Below, piece after piece: positions 25,821 to 33,624 of a stretch of DNA of 64,000 nucleotides. This DNA comes from Ligilactobacillus ceti DSM 22408. Its GTDB lineage: Bacteria > Bacillota > Bacilli > Lactobacillales > Lactobacillaceae. Position 1 is the stretch's first letter. Each line of letters opens with the position of its first letter. The position numbers and the translations under genes are program-made. The stretch is taken from NCBI RefSeq assembly GCF_000423245.1, contig NZ_KE383993.1, positions 454,159 through 518,158 on the forward strand, in the 5' to 3' direction. The notes below the pieces were generated by a model. That model was not told the origin of the DNA, made no database searches, and worked only from the letters and a program-made list of their open reading frames with translations.

Positions 25821-26013
25821 AGTATTCCGCTCAGAACTGTTCTTTTTTTCGATATTTAAGGAGGGGCGCTTAACTCAGCGTAAATAATTTATTAACTAGT
25901 TTATGAATGGAATAATTGTCTTTTTGATGAGAAAGACATGTAAATTATAAAAAAACATTAAGCCGGTCGTTTTCGGGTCTAAAAAATCGATAATTATTGT
26001 TATAACAACATTA

Positions 26014-26046
26014 TGTATTATACATATTATATTTATGTAATATACA
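26014..26046. promoter_or_regulatory. Pair of TGTA-N3-TACA motifs, 22 bp apart
   Basis: TGTATTATACA (26014-26024) and TGTAATATACA (26036-26046) start exactly 22 bases apart, about two helical turns. The first extends to a 13-mer TGTATTATACATA that is also present at the marR promoter (48498-48510). A second 22-bp pair lies at 50921-50953. A dimeric regulator binding site is inferred. Confidence 0.45.
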
Positions 26047-26209
26047 AATATATCGCTATTTTTAGTCAAAAAGAAGATTTCAGCAGTTTAAAACTGATTA
26101 AAAAGTCCGTTTTTAAAGCGGTCTGCAGTCGTTATTCGTAAGCAATTTAGTTTAAAACATTAAGTTATCATGATACGATGAAGGGGAAGGATATAAGGGA
26201 GGCTTTATT

Positions 26210-27874
26210 ATGAAAAAGAAGTTAGTTATTGTCGGTGGGGTTGCTGGCGGTATGTCGGCTGCAACCAGAGCTCGTCGTTTAAATGAAGATTTAGATATTA
26301 CAGTTTATGAAAAAGGTGATTATGTCTCATTTGCCAACTGTGGATTGCCTTATCATATCTCAGGAACGATTCCTGAAGAAGAATCATTGCTTGTGCAAAC
26401 ACCACAAGCTTTGAAAGATCGTTTCAATATTAATGCTTTAGTTGCTCATGAAGTAATTGATATTGATCCTGAAAATAAAACAGTCACCGTGAAACACAAT
26501 AATGAAACATTTACAGATTCTTATGACTCTTTAGTACTTTCTCCCGGGGCAGCACCTTTTGTTCCACCAATTAAAGGGTTAGCAGATGCTGATAATGTCC
26601 ATACATTAGTGAGCATCATGGATTTAGAAGATATTATGCACCAACTTAATGATACAGAAGTGAAGAATGCAGTTGTGATTGGTGCTGGGTTTATCGGTGT
26701 GGAAGTCGCTGAAAACTTAGCTCAACGCGGTTTAAATGTGCATTTAGTCGAAAAAGCACCACATATCTTGCCACCAGTTGATATTGAAATGGCAACATAT
26801 TTACAAAATGTTTTACGCAAAAACAAAGTAAACGTCTTAACAAATGTCGCTGCCCAAGAATTCCAAAATAACGGTCACAAGATTATTTTAGATGATGGTA
26901 GTTTCTTAGAAGCTGATTTAGTCGTGATGTCTGTTGGTGTCCGTCCAAGAATCGCACTCGCTCAAAAAGCAGGCGTTCAAGTTACAGAACGTGGCAGCAT
27001 TATCGTTGATGAACATTACAAAACAAATGTGGCTGATATTTACGCTGTCGGTGATGCAATTGCTGTTAAAAATCAAATTAGTGGTCAGTTAGGGATGATT
27101 GCTTTAGCTTCACCTGCTAACCGGGAAGGTCGCCAAGTAGCTGATAATATTATCGGTCATTTACCACATAAAAACCGTGGTAGCATCGGAACATCGATTG
27201 TTGGTGTCTTTGGATTTGCTTTAGCATCAACTGGTTTAAGTGAAAGAGCCGTACGTGCTTTAGATATTGAACCAGGAATCTTACATGTGTCTGGTCCAGA
27301 TCATGCGAAATACTATCCTGGTGCTAAAGGAATCACTTTGAAAATCATTTTCGATCAAACAACTGGTAAAATTTACGGCGCACAAGCCTTTGGTCCAGTC
27401 GGCGCTGATCGTCGGATTGATGTGATTGCAGCCGCTATTAAAGGTAATTTAACGATTCAAGACTTACCAGAAATGGAATTAAGCTACTCACCTCCATATG
27501 GTGTCGCAAAAGATATCGTGAATATGGCTGGTTATGCCGGAATGAACTTATTAGAAGGCTATTCTCATAATGTGCAATGGTATGATTTACCAGATAAAAT
27601 GAAAGACGGCGCGATTGTTTTAGATGTGCGTGCTCACCAAGATTTCATCAAAATGGGACATTTACCAAATGCGATTAATATTCCGTTAAATGAGTTACGT
27701 GCTCGGGTCGGTGAACTTGATAAAGAACAAAGTTATCTAATTGCTTGTTACTCTGGCCAACAAAGTTACATTGCTGAACGTTTCTTAGTCGGAACAGGTT
27801 TCAAAGATGTGAAGAACTTTGATGGTGGTTACGCCGTATACAACGTGATGTTCCCAGATTTATTAATTAAATAA
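26210..27874 (+). CDS. CoA-disulfide reductase with C-terminal rhodanese domain
   Basis: A 554-residue flavoenzyme. The N-terminal FAD-binding motif is VIVGGVAGGMSAATRAR, and the single active Cys is C44 in SFANCGLPYHISG, the hallmark of CoA-disulfide reductases and related NADH oxidases. The NAD-binding motif is VIGAGFIGVEVAENLA (about 157-172) and the second FAD motif TNVADIYAVGDA (near 275). Residues about 455-550 form a rhodanese domain with the catalytic Cys in LIACYSGQQS. This fused form (CoADR-RHD) uses NAD(P)H to reduce CoA disulfides and persulfides and may handle sulfane sulfur. AGGGAGG precedes the ATG. The neighbouring osmC and rclA genes support a thiol-redox role. Symbol left blank because cdr, npr and nox members look alike. 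Confidence 0.88.
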   Translation: MKKKLVIVGGVAGGMSAATRARRLNEDLDITVYEKGDYVSFANCGLPYHISGTIPEEESLLVQTPQALKDRFNINALVAHEVIDIDPENKTVTVKHNNETFTDSYDSLVLSPGAAPFVPPIKGLADADNVHTLVSIMDLEDIMHQLNDTEVKNAVVIGAGFIGVEVAENLAQRGLNVHLVEKAPHILPPVDIEMATYLQNVLRKNKVNVLTNVAAQEFQNNGHKIILDDGSFLEADLVVMSVGVRPRIALAQKAGVQVTERGSIIVDEHYKTNVADIYAVGDAIAVKNQISGQLGMIALASPANREGRQVADNIIGHLPHKNRGSIGTSIVGVFGFALASTGLSERAVRALDIEPGILHVSGPDHAKYYPGAKGITLKIIFDQTTGKIYGAQAFGPVGADRRIDVIAAAIKGNLTIQDLPEMELSYSPPYGVAKDIVNMAGYAGMNLLEGYSHNVQWYDLPDKMKDGAIVLDVRAHQDFIKMGHLPNAINIPLNELRARVGELDKEQSYLIACYSGQQSYIAERFLVGTGFKDVKNFDGGYAVYNVMFPDLLIK

Positions 27875-27884
27875 TTTATAATCA

Positions 27885-27932
27885 CAAAAAAGCTATGAGC
27901 TGTACTAATTTGTACGACTCATAGCTTTTTTA
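27885..27932. terminator. Bidirectional terminator between CoADR and RclA genes
   Basis: AAAAAGCTATGAG pairs with CTCATAGCTTTTT, with an inner CTGTAC/GTAC stem. T-tracts on both strands serve the two convergent genes. Confidence 0.9.
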
Positions 27933-27933
27933 A

Positions 27934-29259
27934 TTAATCTTTTAAAACATCGTTCAAGGCTTCTGTCATAGTCGGATGCGTATAAATTTGATCACGTAAG
28001 ATTTGATATGGAAGGTTATTTTGCATAGCTAACGTAATTAGATTAATAACTTCATGTGATTCAACTGCATAAATAGTTGCACCTAAAATTAAATCTGTTT
28101 TTGGATCAACTAAAATCTTAAAAATACCGCGTGTTTCATTCATAACACGTGCTTTAGGAATAGCAGCAACTGCTAGTTTAAAGAGTTTATATTCAATCCC
28201 TTGTGCTTTGGCATCTTGTTCATTCAAACCAATCCGTGAGAGTGGTGGTGTTAAAAAGACACTATAGGGAACTAATGTCCGATCAGATAACTTATATTCT
28301 TTTTTACCAAAAAGTTGATCTACAACAATTCTTTGATCATCAAGTGAAATATAAGTAAATTGGGGACCACCTTTAACATCACCTAAAGCCCAAACGCTGG
28401 GAACTGTAGTTTGTAAATCATCAGCTACCACAATTGAACCTGTTTGATCGGTTGCAATATTGGTATTTTCCAAACCTAATTCAGCTGTGTTTGGACGGCG
28501 ACCAGTTGCCACTAAGATTTTATCGGCTGTGATTGTATGCAATTTGCCATCTTGTTCAAATGTAATAATATCTTGGTTAACTTTTTTAATCAGCACATTC
28601 ATTTTAATGTCAATTTTTTCGGCAATCATATCGTGATAAACGGCATCAGCCACATCACGATCTTCACGGGGGATAAATACATTATTATGATCTAACACAG
28701 TTACCTTGGAACCATAATGTTGGAACATGGAGGCAAATTCTAATCCGATATACCCTCCACCAATAATGACCAGATGCTGCGGTGCTTTTGTTAAATCCAT
28801 CGCTTGAGTTGAATCAATCCGATATTTGGAAGCGGCTAATCCAGGAATAGGCACCATAAAAGGGGTTGATCCAGTATTAATAAAAATCCGTTCTGCTTGA
28901 TAGTTAATTTTACTACCATCTGGTTGGAGAACTTCGACTAGATGATCAGCTAAAAAGCGTGCTTTACCATCGATAACTGTAATTAAATCTTGATCAGCTA
29001 ATAAATGATAGTTCTTATCACGTAAAAATGAAGTCATCTGATTTTTATCATGAACAGCTTCTGGGAAAGGGACTTGTTGTTCACCTTGCAAAATTAATTT
29101 TTTAGAAGGTAAGCAACCAACATTAATGCAAGTTCCGCCATACATTTGATTAGATTTTTCAATAATAACAACGGGTTCACCTTGATTAGCTAATTTTCCT
29201 GCAAGAGTTTTACCACCTTTACCAAAACCGATAATTAAATTTTTAACTTGATATTCCAT
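27934..29259 (-). CDS. rclA: RclA-like pyridine nucleotide-disulfide oxidoreductase
   Basis: A 441-residue FAD/NAD(P)H oxidoreductase, the same length as E. coli RclA, which it resembles throughout the N-terminal part (IIGFGKGGKTLA, then IEKSNQMYGGTCINVGCLPSK). The redox Cys pair is C44/C49. The NAD motif IIGGGYIGLEFASMF, the second FAD motif VPSVWALGDVKGG, and the C-terminal dimer motif YTHPTMTEALNDV are all present. RclA reduces Cu(II) and protects against hypochlorous acid; gut lactobacilli also carry homologues. Mercuric reductase is unlikely because no MerR, MerT or C-terminal Cys pair is seen. AAAGGTGG precedes the ATG. Transcribed alone; no rclR-type AraC regulator is adjacent. Confidence 0.85.
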   Translation of the reverse strand: MEYQVKNLIIGFGKGGKTLAGKLANQGEPVVIIEKSNQMYGGTCINVGCLPSKKLILQGEQQVPFPEAVHDKNQMTSFLRDKNYHLLADQDLITVIDGKARFLADHLVEVLQPDGSKINYQAERIFINTGSTPFMVPIPGLAASKYRIDSTQAMDLTKAPQHLVIIGGGYIGLEFASMFQHYGSKVTVLDHNNVFIPREDRDVADAVYHDMIAEKIDIKMNVLIKKVNQDIITFEQDGKLHTITADKILVATGRRPNTAELGLENTNIATDQTGSIVVADDLQTTVPSVWALGDVKGGPQFTYISLDDQRIVVDQLFGKKEYKLSDRTLVPYSVFLTPPLSRIGLNEQDAKAQGIEYKLFKLAVAAIPKARVMNETRGIFKILVDPKTDLILGATIYAVESHEVINLITLAMQNNLPYQILRDQIYTHPTMTEALNDVLKD

Positions 29260-29374
29260 AAAATAACCACCTTTATAAGTTAATCATTTTCTTATTTATT
29301 GTAAGGGAATTTTAACACAAAAATATAATTGTGCGCAATCTTTTTTATCAGGTTAATTCCTACTAGATATCATA

Positions 29375-29403
29375 TTGACTAAAGAACCGAGAAAGGTTAT
29401 TAT
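29375..29403 (+). promoter_or_regulatory. Sigma-A promoter of the XRE regulator unit
   Basis: TTGACT (29375-29380) and TATTAT (29398-29403) are separated by 17 bases. Transcription would start near 29410, inside the palindromic operator. Confidence 0.6.
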
Positions 29404-29407
29404 GTTT

Positions 29408-29427
29408 TTGACAAGCGTACTTGTCAA
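29408..29427. promoter_or_regulatory. Perfect palindromic operator at the XRE transcription start
   Basis: TTGACAAGCGTACTTGTCAA is a perfect 20-base palindrome (arms of 8 plus a self-complementary centre), located 4 bases after the -10 box. A dimeric XRE repressor encoded 105 bases downstream would block initiation here, giving autoregulation. The operator role is inferred from position and symmetry. Confidence 0.6.
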
Positions 29428-29444
29428 ATTAAGGAGTGATTAAA

Positions 29445-29528
29445 TTGAAAAAAGCAGAACTTTTCTTCGTTTTCTTATTATCAGTAATCACAGGACTAAA
29501 TAATCTTTCGCCCGTACAGGAACTTTAG
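29445..29528 (+). CDS. Tiny ORF, 27 aa, possible leader or remnant of a membrane protein
   Basis: TTG at 29445 has AAGGAG eight bases upstream and opens a 27-codon frame (KKAELFFVFLLSVITGLNNL then SPVQEL) that stops three bases before the XRE start. Small XRE regulators of this type often follow a membrane protein gene; this could be the surviving N-terminus of such a partner, or a short leader peptide coupling translation to the regulator. It cannot be decided from sequence alone. Confidence 0.4.
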   Translation: MKKAELFFVFLLSVITGLNNLSPVQEL

Positions 29529-29531
29529 ACG

Positions 29532-29741
29532 ATGAATGACGAATTAAAATTAAAAAACAATCTAGCAAAAGTCCGCAAAGAACACAAACTCTCACAAACG
29601 GCCTTAGCGAAATTAGTCGGTGTTTCACGACAAACGATTAGTTCTATTGAAAACGGACAGTTTAATCCAACGGCCAAACTAGCCCTGATATTATGTATTG
29701 CACTTGATAAGAAATTTGAAGAATTATTTTATTTTGACTAA
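29532..29741 (+). CDS. Small XRE-family (Cro/CI) transcriptional regulator
   Basis: A 69-residue DNA-binding protein consisting almost only of a helix-turn-helix: LAKVRKEHKLSQTALAKLVGVSRQTISSIENGQFNPTAKLAL, with the recognition helix in SRQTISSIE. It belongs to the short YozG-like group whose members usually autoregulate and control a linked membrane protein. The palindrome at 29408-29427 is its probable operator. AGGAA lies ten bases before the ATG. A terminator follows directly. Confidence 0.88.
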   Translation: MNDELKLKNNLAKVRKEHKLSQTALAKLVGVSRQTISSIENGQFNPTAKLALILCIALDKKFEELFYFD

Positions 29742-29775
29742 ACAGCTCAACTTTTTTAGTGGGGCTGTTTTTGAT
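29741..29775 (+). terminator. Rho-independent terminator after the XRE regulator
   Basis: ACAGCTCAAC pairs with GTGGGGCTGT (two imperfect pairs) around a T-rich loop, followed by TTTTTG. It starts at the stop codon. Confidence 0.7.
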
Positions 29776-29868
29776 TGTTTAAGATTCAACTAACTTACTA
29801 GCACTTAAATAGTTAATATTGTAAAATGAAAAAAGTATATTATTTATTAAAGGGAGTAAAAACAAAAA

Positions 29869-30960
29869 ATGAATGTGTTAATCCTGACCGGAAAGTTTGG
29901 AATGGGGCACGTCTCAGTTGCTGAAGCGATTCGCCAAGAAACATTAATGGATGATGAAGATATTAACGTCACCGTCCTTGATTTTGTGGAGTATATTACA
30001 CCCAATATGGCGGACTCAATTTATCGCAGCTTTGCCTTTTTCGTCAAACATAGTTCCGATTTATATAATAAAGTTAATCTACTCGCCGATCGGCATACCA
30101 TGGTTCCGTTCAAAAGTATGATTGAAAAAAGAATTAAAGAAATGATTGATGAATATCAACCGGATATTATTGTGACCACTTTCCCAAGTTGTGGGAAATA
30201 TATTGGTCATTATAAAGCTGATTATCATGATGATATTCAACTCTACACTTATATTACTGATATTACCCTCCATGATGAATGGGTAGCTTCCAATACTGAT
30301 TTATACTTTGTTGGGGGCGATTCGACCAAAGAAGCGCTCGTGCAGCGTGGTGTGCTAGCTGAAGATATCAAAGTGGTCGGTATTCCCGTGAAACAAGCCT
30401 TTAAACAAGCGACACAAACGATTGCACCACCTGAAAATGCCACACAAAAACAAATCCTATTAATGGGTGGTGGTCTGGGGTTAATTCGCGGCATTGATGA
30501 ATTAATTGCGGAATTACTCCAAAATCCCAACGTGGCACTAACTGTGATTGCTGGTAATAATCATGAACTCTATGAAAAATTATCGACTGAATATCCTAAC
30601 GTGCGCTGTGTCGGTTATACAACGAAAGTCAATGAATATATGCGCCAAGCTGATATGATCATTACAAAACCGGGCGGCATTACGATGTTTGAAGCAATCA
30701 ATTGTGAAACACCTTTATTAATCTTACCGCCATTTTTATTACAAGAAATTGGGAATGCGCGCTTTATTGAAGATGAAAAGATTGGTGTTGTGGCTTGGGA
30801 AGATGATCAAATCGTACCGCAAGCCCAACAATTAATTAATGATGATCAATTTTTAACTGAAATCAAAGCTAAAATGGCTCATTTAAAAGCCCAACATTAT
30901 GATGTTTCACCCGTGACTGCTTTTCGAAAGGAAGAAGAACAACGATGTCAAAACATCTAA
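29869..30960 (+). CDS. Glycolipid glycosyltransferase (MGDG synthase/UgtP-like)
   Basis: A 363-residue GT-B glycosyltransferase. The N-terminal part is the MGDG synthase domain (VLILTGKFGMGHVSVAEAI, where GxGHxxxA is diagnostic; PDIIVTTFPSCGKYIG). The C-terminal half is a GT28-type nucleotide-sugar site with ILLMGGGLGLIRGI, VGYTTKVNEYMRQADMIITKPGGITMFEAI and LPPFLLQEIGNARF. Family members transfer glucose or galactose from UDP-sugar to diacylglycerol, giving membrane glycolipids that anchor lipoteichoic acid; UgtP of Bacillus is one. The acceptor cannot be confirmed. It is a peripheral membrane enzyme on the cytoplasmic side. Its last 16 bases overlap the next gene, a deacetylase, so the pair is translationally coupled and may serve envelope synthesis together. 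Confidence 0.85.
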   Translation: MNVLILTGKFGMGHVSVAEAIRQETLMDDEDINVTVLDFVEYITPNMADSIYRSFAFFVKHSSDLYNKVNLLADRHTMVPFKSMIEKRIKEMIDEYQPDIIVTTFPSCGKYIGHYKADYHDDIQLYTYITDITLHDEWVASNTDLYFVGGDSTKEALVQRGVLAEDIKVVGIPVKQAFKQATQTIAPPENATQKQILLMGGGLGLIRGIDELIAELLQNPNVALTVIAGNNHELYEKLSTEYPNVRCVGYTTKVNEYMRQADMIITKPGGITMFEAINCETPLLILPPFLLQEIGNARFIEDEKIGVVAWEDDQIVPQAQQLINDDQFLTEIKAKMAHLKAQHYDVSPVTAFRKEEEQRCQNI

Positions 30961-31646
30961 CAACCATTGCTAAAATCAGTGCCGGTGTGCTGGCAACTGC
31001 TGCTTTAGTTTATACCGGTTTACCAACGGCTTATTATCGGGGACGCCAAAAACTCAAAAAACAGTCTACAACTGACAAAGTTGTTTATTTAACTTTTGAT
31101 GATGGACCTTCCCAAGATACACCAGCATTATTAGCTTTATTGGAAAAATATCATGTGCCGGCTAGTTTTTTTGTAGTTGGTGATTTTGTGAAAGACCATC
31201 CCGAAACTATTTTAGCGATGCAAAAGGCGGGGCATGCGATCGGTACACATTCCAAAGATCATACTAATGCGATGTTTTTCACACCGCAACAGACAGTGAC
31301 TGATTTTGCAGCTAGTCAAGCTAGTTTACGTGCTATTGGTGTCGAGCCACATTTTTATCGTCCACCTTGGGGGCAGTTTAATCTCTTGACAGCACCCGTT
31401 GCTCACAAGGCCCACACGAAAATTATCCTGTGGGATGTAATGGCTGAAGATTGGCGTGCTACAAGTACTGTGCAACAAATCACGCATAAATTAAGAAAAC
31501 GGGTCAAACCAGGTAGTATCATTTGTTTACATGATGGACGCGGTCGTAACCAAGCACCAAAAAGAACGATTGCTGCTTTAGAAATCTTTATCCCAGAATT
31601 ATTAGCTCAAGGGTATCGTTTTGCGACAGTTGCTGAAATTGAATAA
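30945..31646 (+). CDS. Polysaccharide deacetylase (NodB domain)
   Basis: A 233-residue carbohydrate esterase family 4 protein. An N-terminal hydrophobic segment (ISAGVLATAALVYTGLPTAYY) anchors it in the membrane or acts as a signal. The NodB domain follows: motif 1 VVYLTFDDGPS (metal and catalytic Asp pair), motif 2 GTHSKDH (His pair), motif 3 YRPPWGQFN, motif 4 ILWDVMAEDW and motif 5 IICLHDGRG. All metal ligands are present, so it is probably active on peptidoglycan GlcNAc (lysozyme resistance) or another envelope glycan. It starts inside the glycosyltransferase gene, with AAAGGAAG upstream. A terminator follows. Confidence 0.9.
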   Translation: MSKHLTTIAKISAGVLATAALVYTGLPTAYYRGRQKLKKQSTTDKVVYLTFDDGPSQDTPALLALLEKYHVPASFFVVGDFVKDHPETILAMQKAGHAIGTHSKDHTNAMFFTPQQTVTDFAASQASLRAIGVEPHFYRPPWGQFNLLTAPVAHKAHTKIILWDVMAEDWRATSTVQQITHKLRKRVKPGSIICLHDGRGRNQAPKRTIAALEIFIPELLAQGYRFATVAEIE

Positions 31647-31650
31647 ATAT

Positions 31651-31695
31651 CACAAAGACATCTTAACCGCTTCGTGTTAGGGTGTCTTTCTTTGT
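31651..31695 (+). terminator. Rho-independent terminator after the deacetylase
   Basis: AAAGACATCTTAAC pairs with GTTAGGGTGTCTTT (two G-U or mismatched pairs), followed by a T-rich stretch. Confidence 0.75.
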
Positions 31696-31744
31696 GGTCT
31701 ATGTTACAATAATTTTTGAAAATTAAATGTTTGGAGGTGAAAAA

Positions 31745-33076
31745 TTGGACAAGTATCCAATTCCCAAAACAAAACCTGAATATCATTATGTTGCTACGAA
31801 AAAGAAAAAGAAAGCCCGCGTCTATATTGCGGTTGATCGCTTTTTAACTGTTTATGGATTCTTATTAGTTTTTGCCTATGCTTTAACTTTATTACTGTCA
31901 TCATTCCATATGAAATTATCAAGTCTGATTTTCTTTGTTTTATTTTGGTGTATGTTATCTTATATCGCTTTGCCGCGCTTGCATAGTTTCTTAACGACTT
32001 TATATTTACCTGATTACTTCCTTTCCCGAACTAAAACTGGTGATGGGATTCTCGGTGATCCCGTTAATATAAGTATTTTAGGGACAGAAGCTGATATTCA
32101 CGCAGCGATGCGGCAAGCCGGTTGGACGAAAGCTGATCCAATTACTTTACGTTCTTCACTTGGAATTATTTTTTCAACATTGAAACATAAACCATATCCA
32201 GCGGCACCCGTTTCTAGTTTATATTTATTTAATCGTAAACAAGACTTTGCCTATCAAATGGAAGTCAATGGTAGTGCTTCACAGCGCCACCACGTGCGTT
32301 TTTGGAAAGTGCCTGAAGGTTGGCATTTGCCGGGTGGTAAGAAGGTGGAATGGTTAGCGGCCGGAACTTTTGATAAAGGGGTCGGGTTAACTTCTACGAC
32401 TTTACAAGTAACGCATAAAATCGATAAAGATGTTGATAAAGAACGTGATTATATTATTGAATCATTACTATACATTGATCATGATATTACTGTTGATGTG
32501 ATCGATGAGTTCACGATTCCTTACCATGATGAAAATGGTGGGGGCGATCCGATTGAAACAGATGGTAATATGCCAATTGTTGATTTACATGGAGTTGCCA
32601 AAAGAGCGCATGAGCATCACGTTGATTTAATCCAACAAGATAATTTGAAAATTACTAAAGACAATAAAGCTTTAAATAAAGAATTACCACCGAAATCATT
32701 AATCTATATCGGAACTTTTATGATTATTAAACTAGTTTTAGTCGTTTTAAGTTTCTTCTCTTTCGTTTATTTAATTAATGACCAGCTTAGTATGTCAGAA
32801 ATAGAAGGTGTCATTACTTTATTTGGTATGTTAATCGGTAGTATCGTTAACTTAGTGTTATATATCTTAACTTTGAAAAAATTCAAGTGGAGTCGCTTGA
32901 TTTTCTTAATTATTGCTTCGATTTCCGCCACGTTAGGTATTATTAACACCTATACTGATCATTCATCACTACTTTACAATCTTGTTTATACCGGGGTCTC
33001 AATTGCGGTGGTTATTATTTTATCATCACCTGATATTAGACAATGGGTTTACACGATTCAACGGCGGGGTGAATAA
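31745..33076 (+). CDS. Unassigned membrane protein, about 443 aa
   Basis: No family is recognised. The frame extends to ATG 31727, but GGAGGTGA (31733-31740) then lies inside it; TTG 31745 has the right spacing and is preferred. The N-terminus is basic (KKKKKAR), followed by two membrane helices (about 32-80), a soluble middle domain of roughly 220 residues, and a C-terminal bundle of four helices (about 310-435). The soluble part has no catalytic motif I can name; it contains DIHAAMRQAGWTKADP and DITVDVIDEFTIPYHDENGG. The layout resembles LssY-C-like or other two-helix envelope proteins, but only loosely. Transcribed alone with its own terminator. Confidence 0.65.
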   Translation: MDKYPIPKTKPEYHYVATKKKKKARVYIAVDRFLTVYGFLLVFAYALTLLLSSFHMKLSSLIFFVLFWCMLSYIALPRLHSFLTTLYLPDYFLSRTKTGDGILGDPVNISILGTEADIHAAMRQAGWTKADPITLRSSLGIIFSTLKHKPYPAAPVSSLYLFNRKQDFAYQMEVNGSASQRHHVRFWKVPEGWHLPGGKKVEWLAAGTFDKGVGLTSTTLQVTHKIDKDVDKERDYIIESLLYIDHDITVDVIDEFTIPYHDENGGGDPIETDGNMPIVDLHGVAKRAHEHHVDLIQQDNLKITKDNKALNKELPPKSLIYIGTFMIIKLVLVVLSFFSFVYLINDQLSMSEIEGVITLFGMLIGSIVNLVLYILTLKKFKWSRLIFLIIASISATLGIINTYTDHSSLLYNLVYTGVSIAVVIILSSPDIRQWVYTIQRRGE

Positions 33077-33078
33077 TT

Positions 33079-33112
33079 CAAAAGAGTTGCCATTTTTGGT
33101 AACTCTTTTTTA
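33079..33112 (+). terminator. Rho-independent terminator
   Basis: AAAGAGTTGCCA pairs with GGTAACTCTTT (one G-U pair) around TTTTT and is followed by a T-run. Confidence 0.85.
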
Positions 33113-33172
33113 CTGTTCTGAGATAACTTGTTATAATGGAAATAACAACTATGTTAAGAAAGAGGTTTCATT

Positions 33173-33334
33173 ATGCCACGTAAGAAAAAATATCATAAAA
33201 CACAAGCCAAAAAACAAGCACCTGTTCAACAACAGCCATCACAAGCTGATGTGAAAAAGGCCACAATTAAAAATTTAGTGTTCGGAACAATTAGTATTGT
33301 AGTCTTATTCTTGATTTTCCATTTCTTTTTCTAA
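33173..33334 (+). CDS. Small basic single-pass membrane protein, 53 aa
   Basis: ATG at 33173 follows AAGAGG, and a TATAAT box is present at 33132-33137. The product starts MPRKKKYHKTQAKKQAPVQQ and ends in one hydrophobic helix (LVFGTISIVVLFLIFHFFF). Small tail-anchored proteins of this build are common beside envelope genes in lactobacilli. No function can be assigned. Confidence 0.65.
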   Translation: MPRKKKYHKTQAKKQAPVQQQPSQADVKKATIKNLVFGTISIVVLFLIFHFFF

Positions 33335-33352
33335 ATTAAATCCAACATGTAA

Positions 33353-33378
33353 AGTCTGTTAATCACAGGCTTTTTTGT
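33353..33378 (+). terminator. Rho-independent terminator
   Basis: AAGTCTGT pairs with ACAGGCTT (one G-U pair) around TAATC and is followed by six T. Confidence 0.7.
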
Positions 33379-33442
33379 TAGGTTCTAAAATGTGTTAGAA
33401 TGAAGATGAAATTTAAGCTTTATTCACGAAAGGAAGAGTAAT

Positions 33443-33622
33443 ATGCGTAAATTATTCAAAACAATCAAAACCTTAAATAAAATTCTCGTCTTTGCATCGA
33501 TTTTTGCCCGTTTCTTATTCATCGGTGTCTTAGTTGGTCTGCAATTGAAAAAAACATTTGAATTTGGTAAAAAAATTTTGGTGAAAACAGGCGTTATTCT
33601 ACCTAAAAAATTAGAGGGCTAA
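33443..33622 (+). CDS. Small membrane protein, 59 aa
   Basis: ATG at 33443 follows AAGGAAGAG. The product (MRKLFKTIKTLNKILVFASI onward) has one hydrophobic helix (ILVFASIFARFLFIGVLVGL) between basic ends. It stops two bases before the next ATG, so it is co-transcribed with the 488-residue membrane protein and may assist it. No family recognised. Confidence 0.65.
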   Translation: MRKLFKTIKTLNKILVFASIFARFLFIGVLVGLQLKKTFEFGKKILVKTGVILPKKLEG

Positions 33623-33624
33623 AA

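Larger units (their letters stand above)
25748..26209. other. 462-base divergent intergenic region between osmC and the CoA-disulfide reductase gene
   Basis: No ORF with a ribosome binding site was seen. The region holds the cre-like site (25807-25820), a palindrome TTGTTATAACAA (25997-26008), and a pair of TGTA-N3-TACA motifs (26014 and 26036). The promoter of the + strand gene probably lies just upstream of 26190 (TTATCATGATACGAT). Its length and AT-richness suggest multiple regulator sites. Confidence 0.6.

Noticed and set aside
271-26126. Octamer AGCGGTCT seen near 271, 20519 and 26118
   Set aside because: Three copies of an 8-mer in 64 kb are close to chance expectation and the contexts do not match.
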